Shown here in pieces: positions 7,918 through 16,166 of a stretch of 20,965 nucleotides of DNA. The stretch's first letter is position 1, and each line of letters starts with the position of its first letter. The translations under genes and the position numbers were made by a program. A model generated the notes under the pieces. That model did not search any database. It worked only from the letters and a program-made list of their open reading frames with translations, and had not been told where the DNA came from. This DNA comes from an uncultured Opitutales bacterium (lineage in GTDB: Bacteria > Verrucomicrobiota > Verrucomicrobiia > Opitutales > Intestinicryptomonadaceae): contig URYY01000020.1 in the NCBI GenBank assembly GCA_900552245.1, forward strand, positions 1 to 20,965, written 5' to 3'.

Positions 7918-9189
7918 TTAGAAGAGTATTTGCATCTGCGCTCTCACAGTATTCGACTCCGCAAAGTTGGATGCCGACTTGTTTGAGGGCGTTCCGTTAA
8001 ACTGGGCCCACTCGTAGCCAAGCTGGAACTTCACGCTGTCGTCCATGATGTACCAATTCACGCCCGCATAGACGCTTTGAGCGGCGTAGAAGGAAGAGTA
8101 GCCGGGGGCGTTGTTTGCGTTTCTTATTCCGTCGCTTACCGACACTCCGCGCCCATCGGTGTCGAGCCATGAGTAGCGGACTGTGGGCCCGATTTTTCCC
8201 CATTCGCCTATATCAAACCTATATTCGATACCGACGTTAACACCCATGGGAGTAGCATCTTCCGTGCGGGTGATGTCACCGTTTTCAATTCCTGAAATCA
8301 GAAATTCGCCCCAGATATTGAATCCGTAGAGATTTGCCGTAACGTAAGGATTCAAGCCCCAAACTGAACCTCCGCTAACATTCGTGCTGGTAGTGTCGGG
8401 AGAATATCCGAAATTCACTCCTATCTTGAATGAAATGTCCTCTTCTATGCTTCCAGAATACGCTACATTGGCCCAGTAGGCGAGAGTATTGTCCGCAGAG
8501 CTCGGAATTTCGGTCGGATTGTCATTATAGGGACTTGTGACGGCCGCGCCGTACTCCAACCCCTCTATCTCGTCTATCTTTCCATTCCAAAATATGCCGG
8601 TATGGCGAGCTCCAAAGCCGAGGCGCCTACCATTATTGCCCTCCGTCCAGTAGCGAGTTGCCAAGGAACGCTCCACGGAAAGAAGCTTGGAAGCCGAAGT
8701 GTTTTCCTCAAATCCGAAATTTACCTTTTTATAGCCTATGTCAAGCTTACCGTGAAGAAGCTCCCAATCTATGGCCTTCGTAATATAGGCATTTTCCAGA
8801 TAATTCTTGTCATCTCCCGATCTTCCGAAGTCTGCAACGACCGTTCCCGACCAGCCAGAACCCAAATTGGCCTCGGCTCCCAAAAACAGTCTTCGCATTA
8901 TGAAGTCGTTTTTTGACACTGCGTGCGATGTTCCGGCGGCGCCAAAGCCCTCTACGTTTATATTCTCGTATTGGGTTTGAACGCGCCCGGTAATTTTTAT
9001 ACCTTTGACGTTTTTGTCTTTCGCGACAATCTTTACATTGCCTTTTGAAAGCTTCGACGCCTCCTCCTTCGTAATCACTCCCTTGCTTACCAGCAGATCC
9101 AAAGTTGCCTTGTCCTGCGCGTTTGAATAGAGCGCGGCAAGCGAGAGAAGAGCCGCCGCGATGACCGTTGTTGTACTTGATATTTTCAT
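7918..9189 (-). CDS. Phosphate-selective porin, OprO/OprP type
   Basis: This 423-aa protein is predicted to be an outer-membrane beta-barrel of the porin O/P family, passing phosphate or polyphosphate into the periplasm. The N-terminus is a clear signal peptide (MKISSTTTVIAAALLSLAAL, cut after about SNA at residue 24). A short segment LLVSKGVITKEEASKLSKG follows; similar segments are common at the mature start of OprO/P-like porins. The rest alternates polar and aromatic residues as barrel strands, with GRVQTQY, NFGFEENTSASKLLSVERSLATRYW and a C-terminal RAQMQILF. The final Phe is the usual signal for barrel assembly. It is the first gene of the minus-strand operon, ahead of pstSCAB-phoU, and faces the Pho-box arrays. 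The context supports phosphate as substrate. The family call is good; selectivity is inferred. Confidence 0.86.
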   Translation of the reverse strand: MKISSTTTVIAAALLSLAALYSNAQDKATLDLLVSKGVITKEEASKLSKGNVKIVAKDKNVKGIKITGRVQTQYENINVEGFGAAGTSHAVSKNDFIMRRLFLGAEANLGSGWSGTVVADFGRSGDDKNYLENAYITKAIDWELLHGKLDIGYKKVNFGFEENTSASKLLSVERSLATRYWTEGNNGRRLGFGARHTGIFWNGKIDEIEGLEYGAAVTSPYNDNPTEIPSSADNTLAYWANVAYSGSIEEDISFKIGVNFGYSPDTTSTNVSGGSVWGLNPYVTANLYGFNIWGEFLISGIENGDITRTEDATPMGVNVGIEYRFDIGEWGKIGPTVRYSWLDTDGRGVSVSDGIRNANNAPGYSSFYAAQSVYAGVNWYIMDDSVKFQLGYEWAQFNGTPSNKSASNFAESNTVRAQMQILF

Positions 9190-9251
9190 ACACTTATTTT
9201 TAAGTTAGTTCGCCGAAATGAATCTCATTTTCGACGAGCCGATTCTCTCAA

Positions 9252-9306
9252 AGTTTTATTAGGTTTTTATTCAAACATTGTTAGCCTTGAGCTAAGTTTT
9301 CGTTAG
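9252..9306. promoter_or_regulatory. Putative Pho-box array 1, porin-pst side
   Basis: Five 11-bp units end at 9262, 9273, 9284, 9295 and 9306. Their 3' tetramers are TTAG, TTCA, TTAG, CTAA and TTAG, so three are perfect and two degenerate. PhoB-family regulators bind head-to-tail as dimers on 11-bp direct repeats, which fits this spacing. The array is about 63 bp upstream of the porin start codon. Read on the other strand the core is CTAAYA, similar to the TTAACA-type box of Bacillus PhoP, so the working orientation is uncertain. Confidence 0.6.
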
Positions 9307-9316
9307 ACTATTCCAT

Positions 9317-9371
9317 AAAATTGTTAGCGTTTTATTAGCCTGAAATTAGAAGTTTATTAGATGCTTTATTC
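9317..9371. promoter_or_regulatory. Putative Pho-box array 2, phoR-phoB side
   Basis: Four consecutive perfect TTAG units end at 9327, 9338, 9349 and 9360, exactly 11 bp apart, and a degenerate fifth (TTTATTC) ends at 9371. Units read AAAATTGTTAG, CGTTTTATTAG, CCTGAAATTAG and AAGTTTATTAG. The first resembles the CTGTCAT half-site of the E. coli Pho box at TGT-A. The array is 10 bp out of register with array 1 and stops just before a TTGACG hexamer (9375-9380) that could be the -35 of phoR; a possible -10, TATCAG, lies 19 bp further on. Autoregulation of phoRB by PhoB is the likely meaning. Confidence 0.62.
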
Positions 9372-9427
9372 GCGTTGACGCCCGCCGATTTAAGTGCAGT
9401 ATCAGCCCTGCTAACAAAATCTGATAA

Positions 9428-11197
9428 ATGAAATCAAACACCAAAAGAACCTCCGAGATCTTCACGCGCATATTCGCGTGGAGCTTCGCGGCCAGCGCCA
9501 TAATCATATTGCTTTTCGCAGTATTTACCTACGCGATATTAGAGAGCGTCCACAAGAAAAACATAGAAAATCTGCTCTCGACCTCCGCGGAATTTCTCGC
9601 CTCAAACATTGGCGGGCTCTCAAATTCAGAAAAGCTCGAAAATTTTCAAGACTCGCTAAAGAACACAAATATAAGGGCAAGTATTATAAGCGAGAGCGGA
9701 AAGGTCGTATTCGATACCGATGCGGACCCTGTTGATATGCTAAACCACTCAAACCGCTCGGAAATTAAGCAGGCTTTCGCCGGCAAGAAGACATTCGTGA
9801 AGCGCTATTCCGACACTCTCAAATCCCGCATGATTTACTATTGCCGCCCCGCAGTGCAGAAGGCCGACGGAACGTACAAATACTGCGTAAGGCTTGCAAT
9901 GCCTATGGAGAGAATAACTTTTGCAAAAAAGCTCTTGGCAGCACAGGTCCTTGCAATAACTATAGTGGCGATATTTGTTTCGCTTTTAATATCATATCTC
10001 TTCGCAGGGCGCGTCTCAACCCCGATAAGGGCCATAACAAACTCTGCAAAGGAGCTTGCCAAGGGCAATTTTGACACGCACGTCGCAAGCTCTGACGTGC
10101 GCGAGATTGCGGAATTGGGAGACTCAATATCAAAAATGGCAATGGAGCTAAAGGCGCGCATAAATTCTCTAAACAAGCGCAATTGCGAGCTGGACGAAAT
10201 CTTTGAGCACATGTCCGAACCCGTATTCATATGCGCAAAAGACGGCACACTGAGAAGATACAACCAGGCGGCGGCAAAGCTATTCAAAATAAAAGAAGGG
10301 CAATTTAAGCCAAGGTACGACGCAATTTTGCGCGAACATAAACTCATCGAAATAATCTCAAAGACATTTTCCTCGGACACTGACTTAAAGGACGAAATAG
10401 AATTTCAAGATGCAAAGGAAAGTACGTTTGCGATTGTCGGAGTGAAGTTGCCATACGAATTTACAACGCCGCGCGCTCTGTTTGTGATGCACGACATCTC
10501 CTACATATCTCAGAACGAAAAGCTGCGCCGCGAGTTTGTAAACGACGTATCGCACGAGTTAAAGACGCCTATAACCGCCATAAAGATGGCCTCCGAAACA
10601 CTGAAGTCATTCGATGAAAACGAGGATTCTAAGCGATTCTTAAAAATAATCGATAAGGAGACCGACAGGCTGACCTGCCTTGTAAACGATATGCTCTTGC
10701 TTTCAAAAATCGAATTTTGCGAAAGCTACGGGGCTGAAAATTTCCAAAAGTTTAATCTTAAAAGTGCGATAGAAGAGGCTGTCTCAATAAATGAAAACGA
10801 CGCAAAAATTATGGGAGACACCATAGCCGTAAGCTGCCCCGGCGATTTGGAATTTAATGGGGATTTCACGCTAATAAGACTTGCGGTGAGCAATCTGATT
10901 GCAAATGCGATAAAGTACGGGCTTGAGAACTGCAAAATTGCAGTGCATGCGTCCAGAATCGACAAAGACAGTGTAAATATATCGGTCTCAGATACGGGGG
11001 TTGGAATATCTAGCGAGCACATAAACAGAATTTTTGAGAGGTTTTACAGGGTCGACAAGGGGCGCTCGCGCGCGTTGGGCGGCACCGGACTTGGGCTTGC
11101 AATTGTAAAGCATGTGTGCATACTCCACTCCGGTAGCGTTTCTGTCGACAGCATAGTCGGCAAGGGATCAACCTTTACTATGCACTTGAAGGGCTAA
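9428..11197 (+). CDS. phoR: Phosphate-regulon sensor histidine kinase PhoR
   Basis: This 589-aa membrane kinase phosphorylates PhoB when phosphate is scarce. Domain order: a membrane helix at about 17-38, a periplasmic region of about 130 residues, a second helix at about 170-192, a HAMP linker (about 193-245), a PAS-like domain (about 252-358), then the kinase core. The phosphoacceptor is His376 in FVNDVSHELKTPITAIKM. The ATP-binding domain shows the N box NLIANAIKYG (489-498), the G1 box DTGVG (522-526), the F box RIFERFYRVD and the G2 box GGTGLGLAIV. E. coli PhoR lacks a sizeable periplasmic domain, so this one resembles the longer PhoR/PhoP-partner kinases of other phyla. The assignment to phosphate rests on the neighbouring phoB, pst operon and Pho-box arrays. 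The start is the first ATG before the signal-anchor helix; no clear ribosome-binding site precedes it. Confidence 0.9.
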   Translation: MKSNTKRTSEIFTRIFAWSFAASAIIILLFAVFTYAILESVHKKNIENLLSTSAEFLASNIGGLSNSEKLENFQDSLKNTNIRASIISESGKVVFDTDADPVDMLNHSNRSEIKQAFAGKKTFVKRYSDTLKSRMIYYCRPAVQKADGTYKYCVRLAMPMERITFAKKLLAAQVLAITIVAIFVSLLISYLFAGRVSTPIRAITNSAKELAKGNFDTHVASSDVREIAELGDSISKMAMELKARINSLNKRNCELDEIFEHMSEPVFICAKDGTLRRYNQAAAKLFKIKEGQFKPRYDAILREHKLIEIISKTFSSDTDLKDEIEFQDAKESTFAIVGVKLPYEFTTPRALFVMHDISYISQNEKLRREFVNDVSHELKTPITAIKMASETLKSFDENEDSKRFLKIIDKETDRLTCLVNDMLLLSKIEFCESYGAENFQKFNLKSAIEEAVSINENDAKIMGDTIAVSCPGDLEFNGDFTLIRLAVSNLIANAIKYGLENCKIAVHASRIDKDSVNISVSDTGVGISSEHINRIFERFYRVDKGRSRALGGTGLGLAIVKHVCILHSGSVSVDSIVGKGSTFTMHLKG

Positions 11198-11202
11198 TTG
11201 TT

Positions 11203-11889
11203 ATGAGCGATAAAAAAATCTTAATTGTGGAGGACGAAGACAGCATTGCCGAACTCATAGAGTTTAACGTCCAAAAGAACGGCTTTAAGACTGCCCGCAC
11301 CGACTCTGCGGAAAAGGCTCTAAAAATCCTTGAAAATGGCGACTGCGACTTAATATTGCTGGATCTAATGCTTGCCGGAATGGACGGCTTGGACTTCTGC
11401 AAAATCTTCAGGCAAGATAAGAGTCTAAAGCAAATCCCCATAATAATACTCACAGCCCGCTCCGAAGATGCAGACATAGTAAGCGGACTCGAATTTGGGG
11501 CAAACGACTACATAACAAAACCCTTTAGCCCCAGAGTCCTCATCGCCAGAATAAAGGCACAGTTGCGCGACTCCTCTTACAGCTCGGAAAAATCTCAAAT
11601 AATAAAGAGAGGCGGAATAGAGCTTAACAAGGAATTTCACGAAGTTAAGATAGGCGACAGGCGCCTTGAGCTCACGGCAAACGAATTTTCAATTCTCGAA
11701 CTATTTTTGGAAAATCCGGGCAAGGTTTACTCGCGCGATGCAATAATTACAAACGTGCATGGCGACGGCTATCCGGTTACCGACAGATCAATAGACGTTG
11801 CCATAGTAAACTTGAGAAAAAAGCTTGAGGGCAAGGCAAAGCTAATAGAAACCGTGCGCGGCGTAGGTTACAGATTTAAGCAGGATTGA
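11203..11889 (+). CDS. phoB: Phosphate-regulon response regulator PhoB
   Basis: This 228-aa OmpR/PhoB-family transcription factor is the partner of the upstream kinase. The receiver domain (about 1-120) has the acidic pocket VEDED (residues 9-13), the phosphorylated Asp54 in LILLDLMLAGMDG, Thr84 in ILTAR and Lys106 in ITKPF. The C-terminal winged helix (about 130-226) shows LTANEFSILELFLENPGKVYSR and ends with the usual VRGVGYRFK. It would bind the 11-bp repeats in the gap between phoR and the porin gene and switch on phosphate uptake. The gene begins five bases after the phoR stop, so the pair is almost certainly co-transcribed; the order phoR-phoB is the reverse of E. coli phoB-phoR. An intrinsic terminator follows at 11919-11944. 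No obvious Shine-Dalgarno sequence is seen. Assignment is secure on sequence plus context. Confidence 0.94.
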   Translation: MSDKKILIVEDEDSIAELIEFNVQKNGFKTARTDSAEKALKILENGDCDLILLDLMLAGMDGLDFCKIFRQDKSLKQIPIIILTARSEDADIVSGLEFGANDYITKPFSPRVLIARIKAQLRDSSYSSEKSQIIKRGGIELNKEFHEVKIGDRRLELTANEFSILELFLENPGKVYSRDAIITNVHGDGYPVTDRSIDVAIVNLRKKLEGKAKLIETVRGVGYRFKQD

Positions 11890-11918
11890 AATTGTAAAAA
11901 TCTAAAAATCGCAAACAA

Positions 11919-11944
11919 AAAACCCGCCCAAACAGGCGGGTTTT
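11919..11944. terminator. Bidirectional intrinsic terminator after phoB
   Basis: A 10-bp inverted repeat AAAACCCGCC / GGCGGGTTTT encloses the 6-nt loop CAAACA. An A-run precedes it and T residues end it, so it has a U-tract on both strands. It lies between convergent phoB and the secreted coiled-coil gene and should end both transcripts. Confidence 0.9.
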
Positions 11945-11969
11945 AATATTTAAAATCGGCGCGCCTTAA

Positions 11970-13034
11970 CTAGCTGCGCGAGATTGTGACAAGAACCCTT
12001 ATTACTTCCTTCTCGCGCCCCTTAAATTTTGAGCGTATCTCGACAAAGTTACCGTCTGCATCCAGAGGGTTTTTAACTTTACTTGCAGGAGCTCCCATTC
12101 CTATTCCGTCGGAATTTCCGGGATTGTCCGCAAATATGGTAGTCTTATTCTGAGCCTCTCTGAGCGAACCTATCTCCTTTTTCGGGCGGGCTATTTGAAA
12201 GCAATACGGCTTTCCCAATTCTGCTATAACGCCTTTTTTAGTCGGCATTTCTATGTATTCGAGGTCCAAACAGGAATTCATTGTATTGTTGTTGTTGTTG
12301 CCCTCGGTTCCAACCCAGCCAAGGATGCGGCATATTGCGTAGTCGAAGTCAAACTTGACCTTGTCTTTTGCTACCTTTTCTATGGCTACTTGCGTGAAGG
12401 TTCCAAAGGGATACGAACCGTCTGTGGCAACAGGTATGGCAAGAAGCTTGTCGTAGTACTCCTTAATATCGTCGTCTATCTCCTTAACAAGTTCCGCCCT
12501 CACATTTAAATTGCGCTTGGAACGCTCAAATTCCTGCTTAAACTTTTCGTAATCCGACTTTGCCTTTGAATAGGCCTCCACAAATCTGTAATTCTTTGTC
12601 GGGGGCCTCATTGAGCCGTCATTTTTTGAAGTTCTGACAGACGAGCGGCCGCGCGAGGACTTATTTACCTGCTCGCGCTCTTTTGAGCTTAGTTTAAGTT
12701 CGAGATTTTTCATATTCATCTCCAACTTAAGGAGCTTCTCCTCCAACTTCTCCTCGTCTGGAACCTTTAGCTTTTCCTCCATTTCCTGATTCAGCTTCTC
12801 CTTGTACTCCTTTTCGACCAAGCTTATGGGCTTTAGACCTATGCCGCCAAAACCTATGGTATTTATGCTGCCCTCAAAACCCTTCATCTGAGAGCTCCCC
12901 TCCTCTATCATGAAGGTGGCATCGGGATATGTGGTTTTGTCGGCTATGGTTTTGACTGTAACTTTGTAGTACTGTGCAAAAGATAGTGAAGCACTGAATA
13001 AGGCAATTAGAAATGCAATTTTTTTTCCCATCAT
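11970..13034 (-). CDS. Secreted coiled-coil protein of unknown function
   Basis: I do not recognise this 354-aa protein. It starts with a clear signal peptide (MMGKKIAFLIALFSASLSFA, cut after about residue 20), so it is probably periplasmic or exported. Residues about 72-125 and 150-197 are rich in Glu, Lys and Leu in heptad-like spacing and look like two coiled-coil stretches, separated by a Ser/Arg-rich linker. The C-terminal third is different: it has FDFDYAICRILGWVGTEG, a run of five Asn (246-250), a few Cys residues and a final part ending REKEVIRVLVTISRS, probably beta-rich. No lipobox, transmembrane anchor or catalytic motif is evident. Start choice is between adjacent ATG codons at 13034 and 13031. 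It stands alone on its strand, with terminators on both sides, so it is probably transcribed by itself. A structural or envelope role is possible but unsupported. Confidence 0.72.
   Translation of the reverse strand: MMGKKIAFLIALFSASLSFAQYYKVTVKTIADKTTYPDATFMIEEGSSQMKGFEGSINTIGFGGIGLKPISLVEKEYKEKLNQEMEEKLKVPDEEKLEEKLLKLEMNMKNLELKLSSKEREQVNKSSRGRSSVRTSKNDGSMRPPTKNYRFVEAYSKAKSDYEKFKQEFERSKRNLNVRAELVKEIDDDIKEYYDKLLAIPVATDGSYPFGTFTQVAIEKVAKDKVKFDFDYAICRILGWVGTEGNNNNNTMNSCLDLEYIEMPTKKGVIAELGKPYCFQIARPKKEIGSLREAQNKTTIFADNPGNSDGIGMGAPASKVKNPLDADGNFVEIRSKFKGREKEVIRVLVTISRS
12286..12300. repeat. (TTG)5 trinucleotide microsatellite
   Basis: Five tandem TTG units read on the minus strand as CAA/AAC and encode the Asn run in the secreted coiled-coil protein. 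Slippage would change protein length in whole residues and would not break the frame. Confidence 0.8.
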
Positions 13035-13073
13035 TTACAAAAGAATTAAATAGTTAATATTTCCTTAGAGATT

Positions 13074-13108
13074 AAAAAACCCGCATGCGCGATAGCGTGC
13101 ATACGGGT
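13074..13108 (-). terminator. Intrinsic terminator of the small mS38-type gene
   Basis: On the minus strand a 13-bp stem with one A-C mismatch and one G-T wobble (13079-13108, loop about 4 nt, arms ACCCGTATGCACG and the near-complement CGCGCATGCGGGT) is followed by six T residues. It lies 41 bp past the stop of the 33-codon gene and before the next gene's start at 13034, so it isolates the small gene's transcript. Confidence 0.85.
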
Positions 13109-13148
13109 CCATGCTAAAAAGTTCAAATACACAAAGAGTGCGCAGACT

Positions 13149-13250
13149 TTAGCAAGCCCACAGACGCTTCTTGTGACGATTGGACTTGGAGCGCTTGCTA
13201 CGCTTGTGCTTGTTCATCTTTAGACGACGTTTTTTCTTAAGATTTCCCAT
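13149..13250 (-). CDS. Small basic protein of the mS38/AURKAIP1-COX24 family
   Basis: This 33-codon gene encodes a highly basic peptide beginning MGNLKKKRRLKMNKHKRSKR and ending NRHKKRLWAC. More than half of its residues are Lys or Arg. The KMxKHKRxKR core matches the AURKAIP1/COX24 domain, whose mitochondrial member mS38 is a small-subunit ribosomal protein. Short bacterial versions of about 30-45 residues are annotated in several phyla, so a ribosome-associated role is likely but not proven here. The ATG at 13250 gives the family-typical MGxLKKKR start, and the ORF ends in TAA at 13149. No clear Shine-Dalgarno sequence precedes it. A strong terminator follows on the same strand, supporting a real, separately expressed gene. 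Because of its size it is easily missed by gene callers. Confidence 0.85.
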   Translation of the reverse strand: MGNLKKKRRLKMNKHKRSKRSKSNRHKKRLWAC

Positions 13251-13302
13251 ATTCTGAATTAGATTTCTTTGTGATTTAAATTGAACCAGAATCTACTTTT
13301 TT

Positions 13303-13326
13303 AAGCTTTTGTAAAGCTTTTTTTTT
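13303..13326 (+). terminator. Terminator-like hairpin on the strand opposite to the local genes
   Basis: AAGCTTT-TGT-AAAGCTT (13303-13319) forms a perfect 7-bp stem and is followed on the plus strand by seven T residues. All genes around it are on the minus strand, where the stem is followed by A residues instead of T. It could stop antisense transcription entering the 3' end of the M16 peptidase gene, or be a fortuitous A/T palindrome. Confidence 0.5.
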
Positions 13327-16160
13327 ACTTCGCACCCTTAGGCAGAATTTTTACGCGGTAAAACTTTGCGCCCTTCAAAAATTCGTCGCTTGCATCCTTC
13401 ACGTCGCCGAGCGTAATTTCCGAATAGCCATTTTCAAAAGTCCTTGCCACTTCGCGCCTTGCAGGATCTGCCTGATAGAGCGGCAAAACAGAGTTCGCCC
13501 AGTAGGCGTTCAGCCTGCGCACTTTTTCAACCTGCTTTAAAATTGGCTCTTTGGCGCGCAAAAATTCGTCCTCACTGATGCCGTCTGCAACTTTCTTTGC
13601 GGATTTTTCTATGTAATCCAAGACCTCGGCGTTGAATTCGGGCGCGGTGTCGCAAATCGCGGAAATCACGCCGTAATTGAAGTCGCGGCTGGAGTTATTG
13701 TAGGCGTATGGGCTGTAGACTTTACCCTGCTTTTCGCGGACGGATTTCCTCAATTCGTCGCTTAAAATTGCGCCGAGAATGTTCGCCGCCCGCATCTTTT
13801 TTATCTGCGTTCTATCGCAAGTGGGCCAGATGGCTATCGCGAGGCTTTTGGCGTCGTTTTTGTTGTCGAGATATATGACTTTCTCGGCCTCCTTGCTAAG
13901 CTCCACACTGCGCTTGGCGGAGTAGTCGGGCCTTGAGGCCGCGCGCTCGGGCATGGTGCCGAAATACTCGCCGAGCCACTTTAAGACCTCATCCTCGTCA
14001 AAGTCGCCCACAACTGAAACCTCTATGTAGGAATTTTTCATTATGGGCTCGAGCCACTCCCTCAAGTCGCCCATTGAAAATTTCTCGACTTCGGACTTTG
14101 CCGGGAAGGCCAAAAGCGGATTGCCGCTCGTAAGCCAGCCGTCTATCTTTGCCGCTGCGGCCTCGGGAACCGTTTCAACTTGGCGATACTTTGTTTCGAT
14201 TAGCTTTTCAATATAGTTTAGAGCCTCGCTTCTAAAGCCCGGAGCGCGCATAAAAGTTGCCAACATCTTGAGGCTATCTTGCAGATTTTTCGTATTTGTA
14301 AGGCAGGTGAATGAAAAGTTGTCGCCCTCCATTGCAAAATTTAAGTTCATCTGCTTATCGGACTTTGCCACGTTTATTTCATCGTAGCTTTGCATTTTTG
14401 TGCCTCCCAAAAGGGCGCCGATTGCGATTTGCCCTATTGCCTCGCGCCCCTCGGGCAGATCGTACTTTCCGCCTCCGAACGACACGCTTACGACAACCTC
14501 GTCCTTGGCAAAATCCGTAGTTTTTAGATTTGCCCTGACGTTGTTTTTGTAGGCAACTTGCCTTATGTCAAGCTCGTCGCGAAAGTCCTTAACTACCTCA
14601 AACTTCCCGGAGAAATCGGCGTACTTTAACTCGCTTGCACTCAGGGGAGCCGAAATTTCGCCGGACTTCTGAAGCGCTTTAACAGTCTCATCAAACAGCG
14701 CTTGAGCATTGAATTTAGAACCTTGGCTATCCACATCGACCAGCCTTGCAAACACGGCGGAAGTCTCCGCAAACTCCCTGAACATTGCAGTGGCAAGCTT
14801 CGCGTCAAAGCCCTCAAACGCAAGCTTTGCCAACTTTAAATCCTGTTCCGGAGAAGTGTAGGCGTCAGCAACTGAAAGGGCGTTTGATATTGCGTCGCTT
14901 ATCGCCGCCGACTGCCTTGTCGATTTTGATTTTACCTCGCTTTCAAGCGTGCTTAGTATATCGCTTTCGGCCTTCTGAAGCTCCCAATCGCCAAAGCCGT
15001 TTTTCATTATGCCAAGGTACATTTTTAGCGTTTCTCTAAGGGCCTCTTCGGCATGTCCGGCATTTGCGCGAGTTGCTATTGTAAAAATTTCCGCATATTT
15101 TTCAAAGTCTCCAAAATCCGCGTAGGCGCTGGAAAACTTGGTCTTGCTGTCGGACTTTAGAGAATCGAATCGCAAATTTATAATGCGCGATATTGCGTAC
15201 ATTCTGAAGTCTCGCACGCGCCTTTCTATGCTGTCGAACTTGAATTTTGGCTTGTTTACAAGGTAAATTCCGGCGCTGGAATCGCGGGCGTCGGCATCAA
15301 AGTATTCGCTTACAGAAACCTCGCGAGGGCTCTTTGAGGCCGGATCGAAATACTCGCCCGGAAGCTCCGCCTCCGCAACTTGCGCATCGGCTTTTATTTC
15401 GGAAAAATACTTCCTTGCCTCCGCTAAGATTTTGTCGGCATCGACATCGCCCACAACTATTAGAGCCATGTTTTCGGGCCTGTAATTTGCCTTGTAGAAA
15501 TTCAAAAACTCGCTGCGCGGGGCGGTCTCAATTATCTTTTCCTCACCTATGGGCAGACGCTTCGATAGCTTAGAGTCCGAAAAGAGCTCCTTTATAAGTC
15601 CAACCGATGCCCTGTACGCGGCGGTGTCGCGCGACTTTTTTTCAGCTAAAATCACCCCGCGCTCCCTGTCAATTTCCGACTGCTCAAAAGCAATAGTTGA
15701 GGCATAGTCGCTTAGAAGCTTCAAGCCGTCGTCTATAAGCGCCATGGAATTTTCGGGCATATCTATCTTTAAATGACGTGTGGGCGTTTGTGTCGGCACC
15801 GAAAGCCATTCCCAACCTCTGAAAATATTCGACCATCTCTCCCTTTGGGAAATTCTTTGTGCCGTTGAAGGCCATGTGCTCGACAAAGTGAGCTATGCCC
15901 TGCTGAGAATCGCTTTCGCTAAAAGAGCCGCGCCGCACCAAAAGGCGCATAGAAACCCTGTTCGGCGGTTCTGTATTCTTGTAAACGGCTATCGTAAAAC
16001 CGTTTGCCAGAGTTTCCAACTTCAAATTAGCGTCGTTTTCGACCTTTTCGCTCATATTGGCAATATCTTTCGTTAAATTTGTGTCGCTTTGCCCGGCGTT
16101 TAGATTTGCTAAAGGGCAAAGTATTAAAGCGCAAAGCGCAAGTTTTATTAAGGCTCTCAT
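13325..16160 (-). pseudogene. M16-family zinc metallopeptidase, disrupted by a frameshift
   Basis: Two overlapping minus-strand frames together make one M16 (pitrilysin/insulinase-like) peptidase of about 940 residues. The first frame starts at 16160 with a signal peptide (MRALIKLALCALILCPLANL) and carries the zinc motif HFVEH (residues 91-95), then GADTNAHTSF. The frame then breaks near 15764-15776. The sequence resumes one frame over as LKIDMPENSMALIDDGLKLLSDYAS and continues through SEIDRERGVILAEKK, which holds the distal zinc-ligand Glu, and the remaining M16 and M16_C repeats to the stop at 13325. HxxEH and the distal Glu are thus on different frames, so no active site forms without frameshifting. 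In related M16 proteins about seven more residues separate TSF from the LxLP-type segment, so bases are missing. It starts six bases after the methyltransferase and probably shares its transcript. A sequencing or assembly error cannot be excluded. Confidence 0.9.
15764..15776 (-). repeat. Frameshift junction in the M16 gene; possible deletion scar
   Basis: The 13-mer TCATTTAAAGATA (minus strand) can be read in both family-consistent frames: as S-F-K-D in the upstream frame, and as H-L-K-I with the next bases in the downstream frame. This is what remains if two direct copies once flanked a short segment and one copy was lost by slippage. The inferred parent TSFKDTxYHLKID would need a 20-bp loss, which gives exactly the observed change of frame. 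The repeat reading is seen; the parent sequence is inferred. Confidence 0.5.
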
Positions 16161-16166
16161 ATTTTT

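Noticed and set aside
9838..10380. 180-codon minus-strand ORF opposite phoR
   Set aside because: It lies wholly within the well-supported phoR frame and its translation shows no family signature.
15776..15886. A separate start for the long M16 frame at 15886 (MSSTWPSTAQ)
   Set aside because: These residues are out-of-frame readings of the first M16 segment; family similarity in this frame begins only at LKIDMPENS near 15772.
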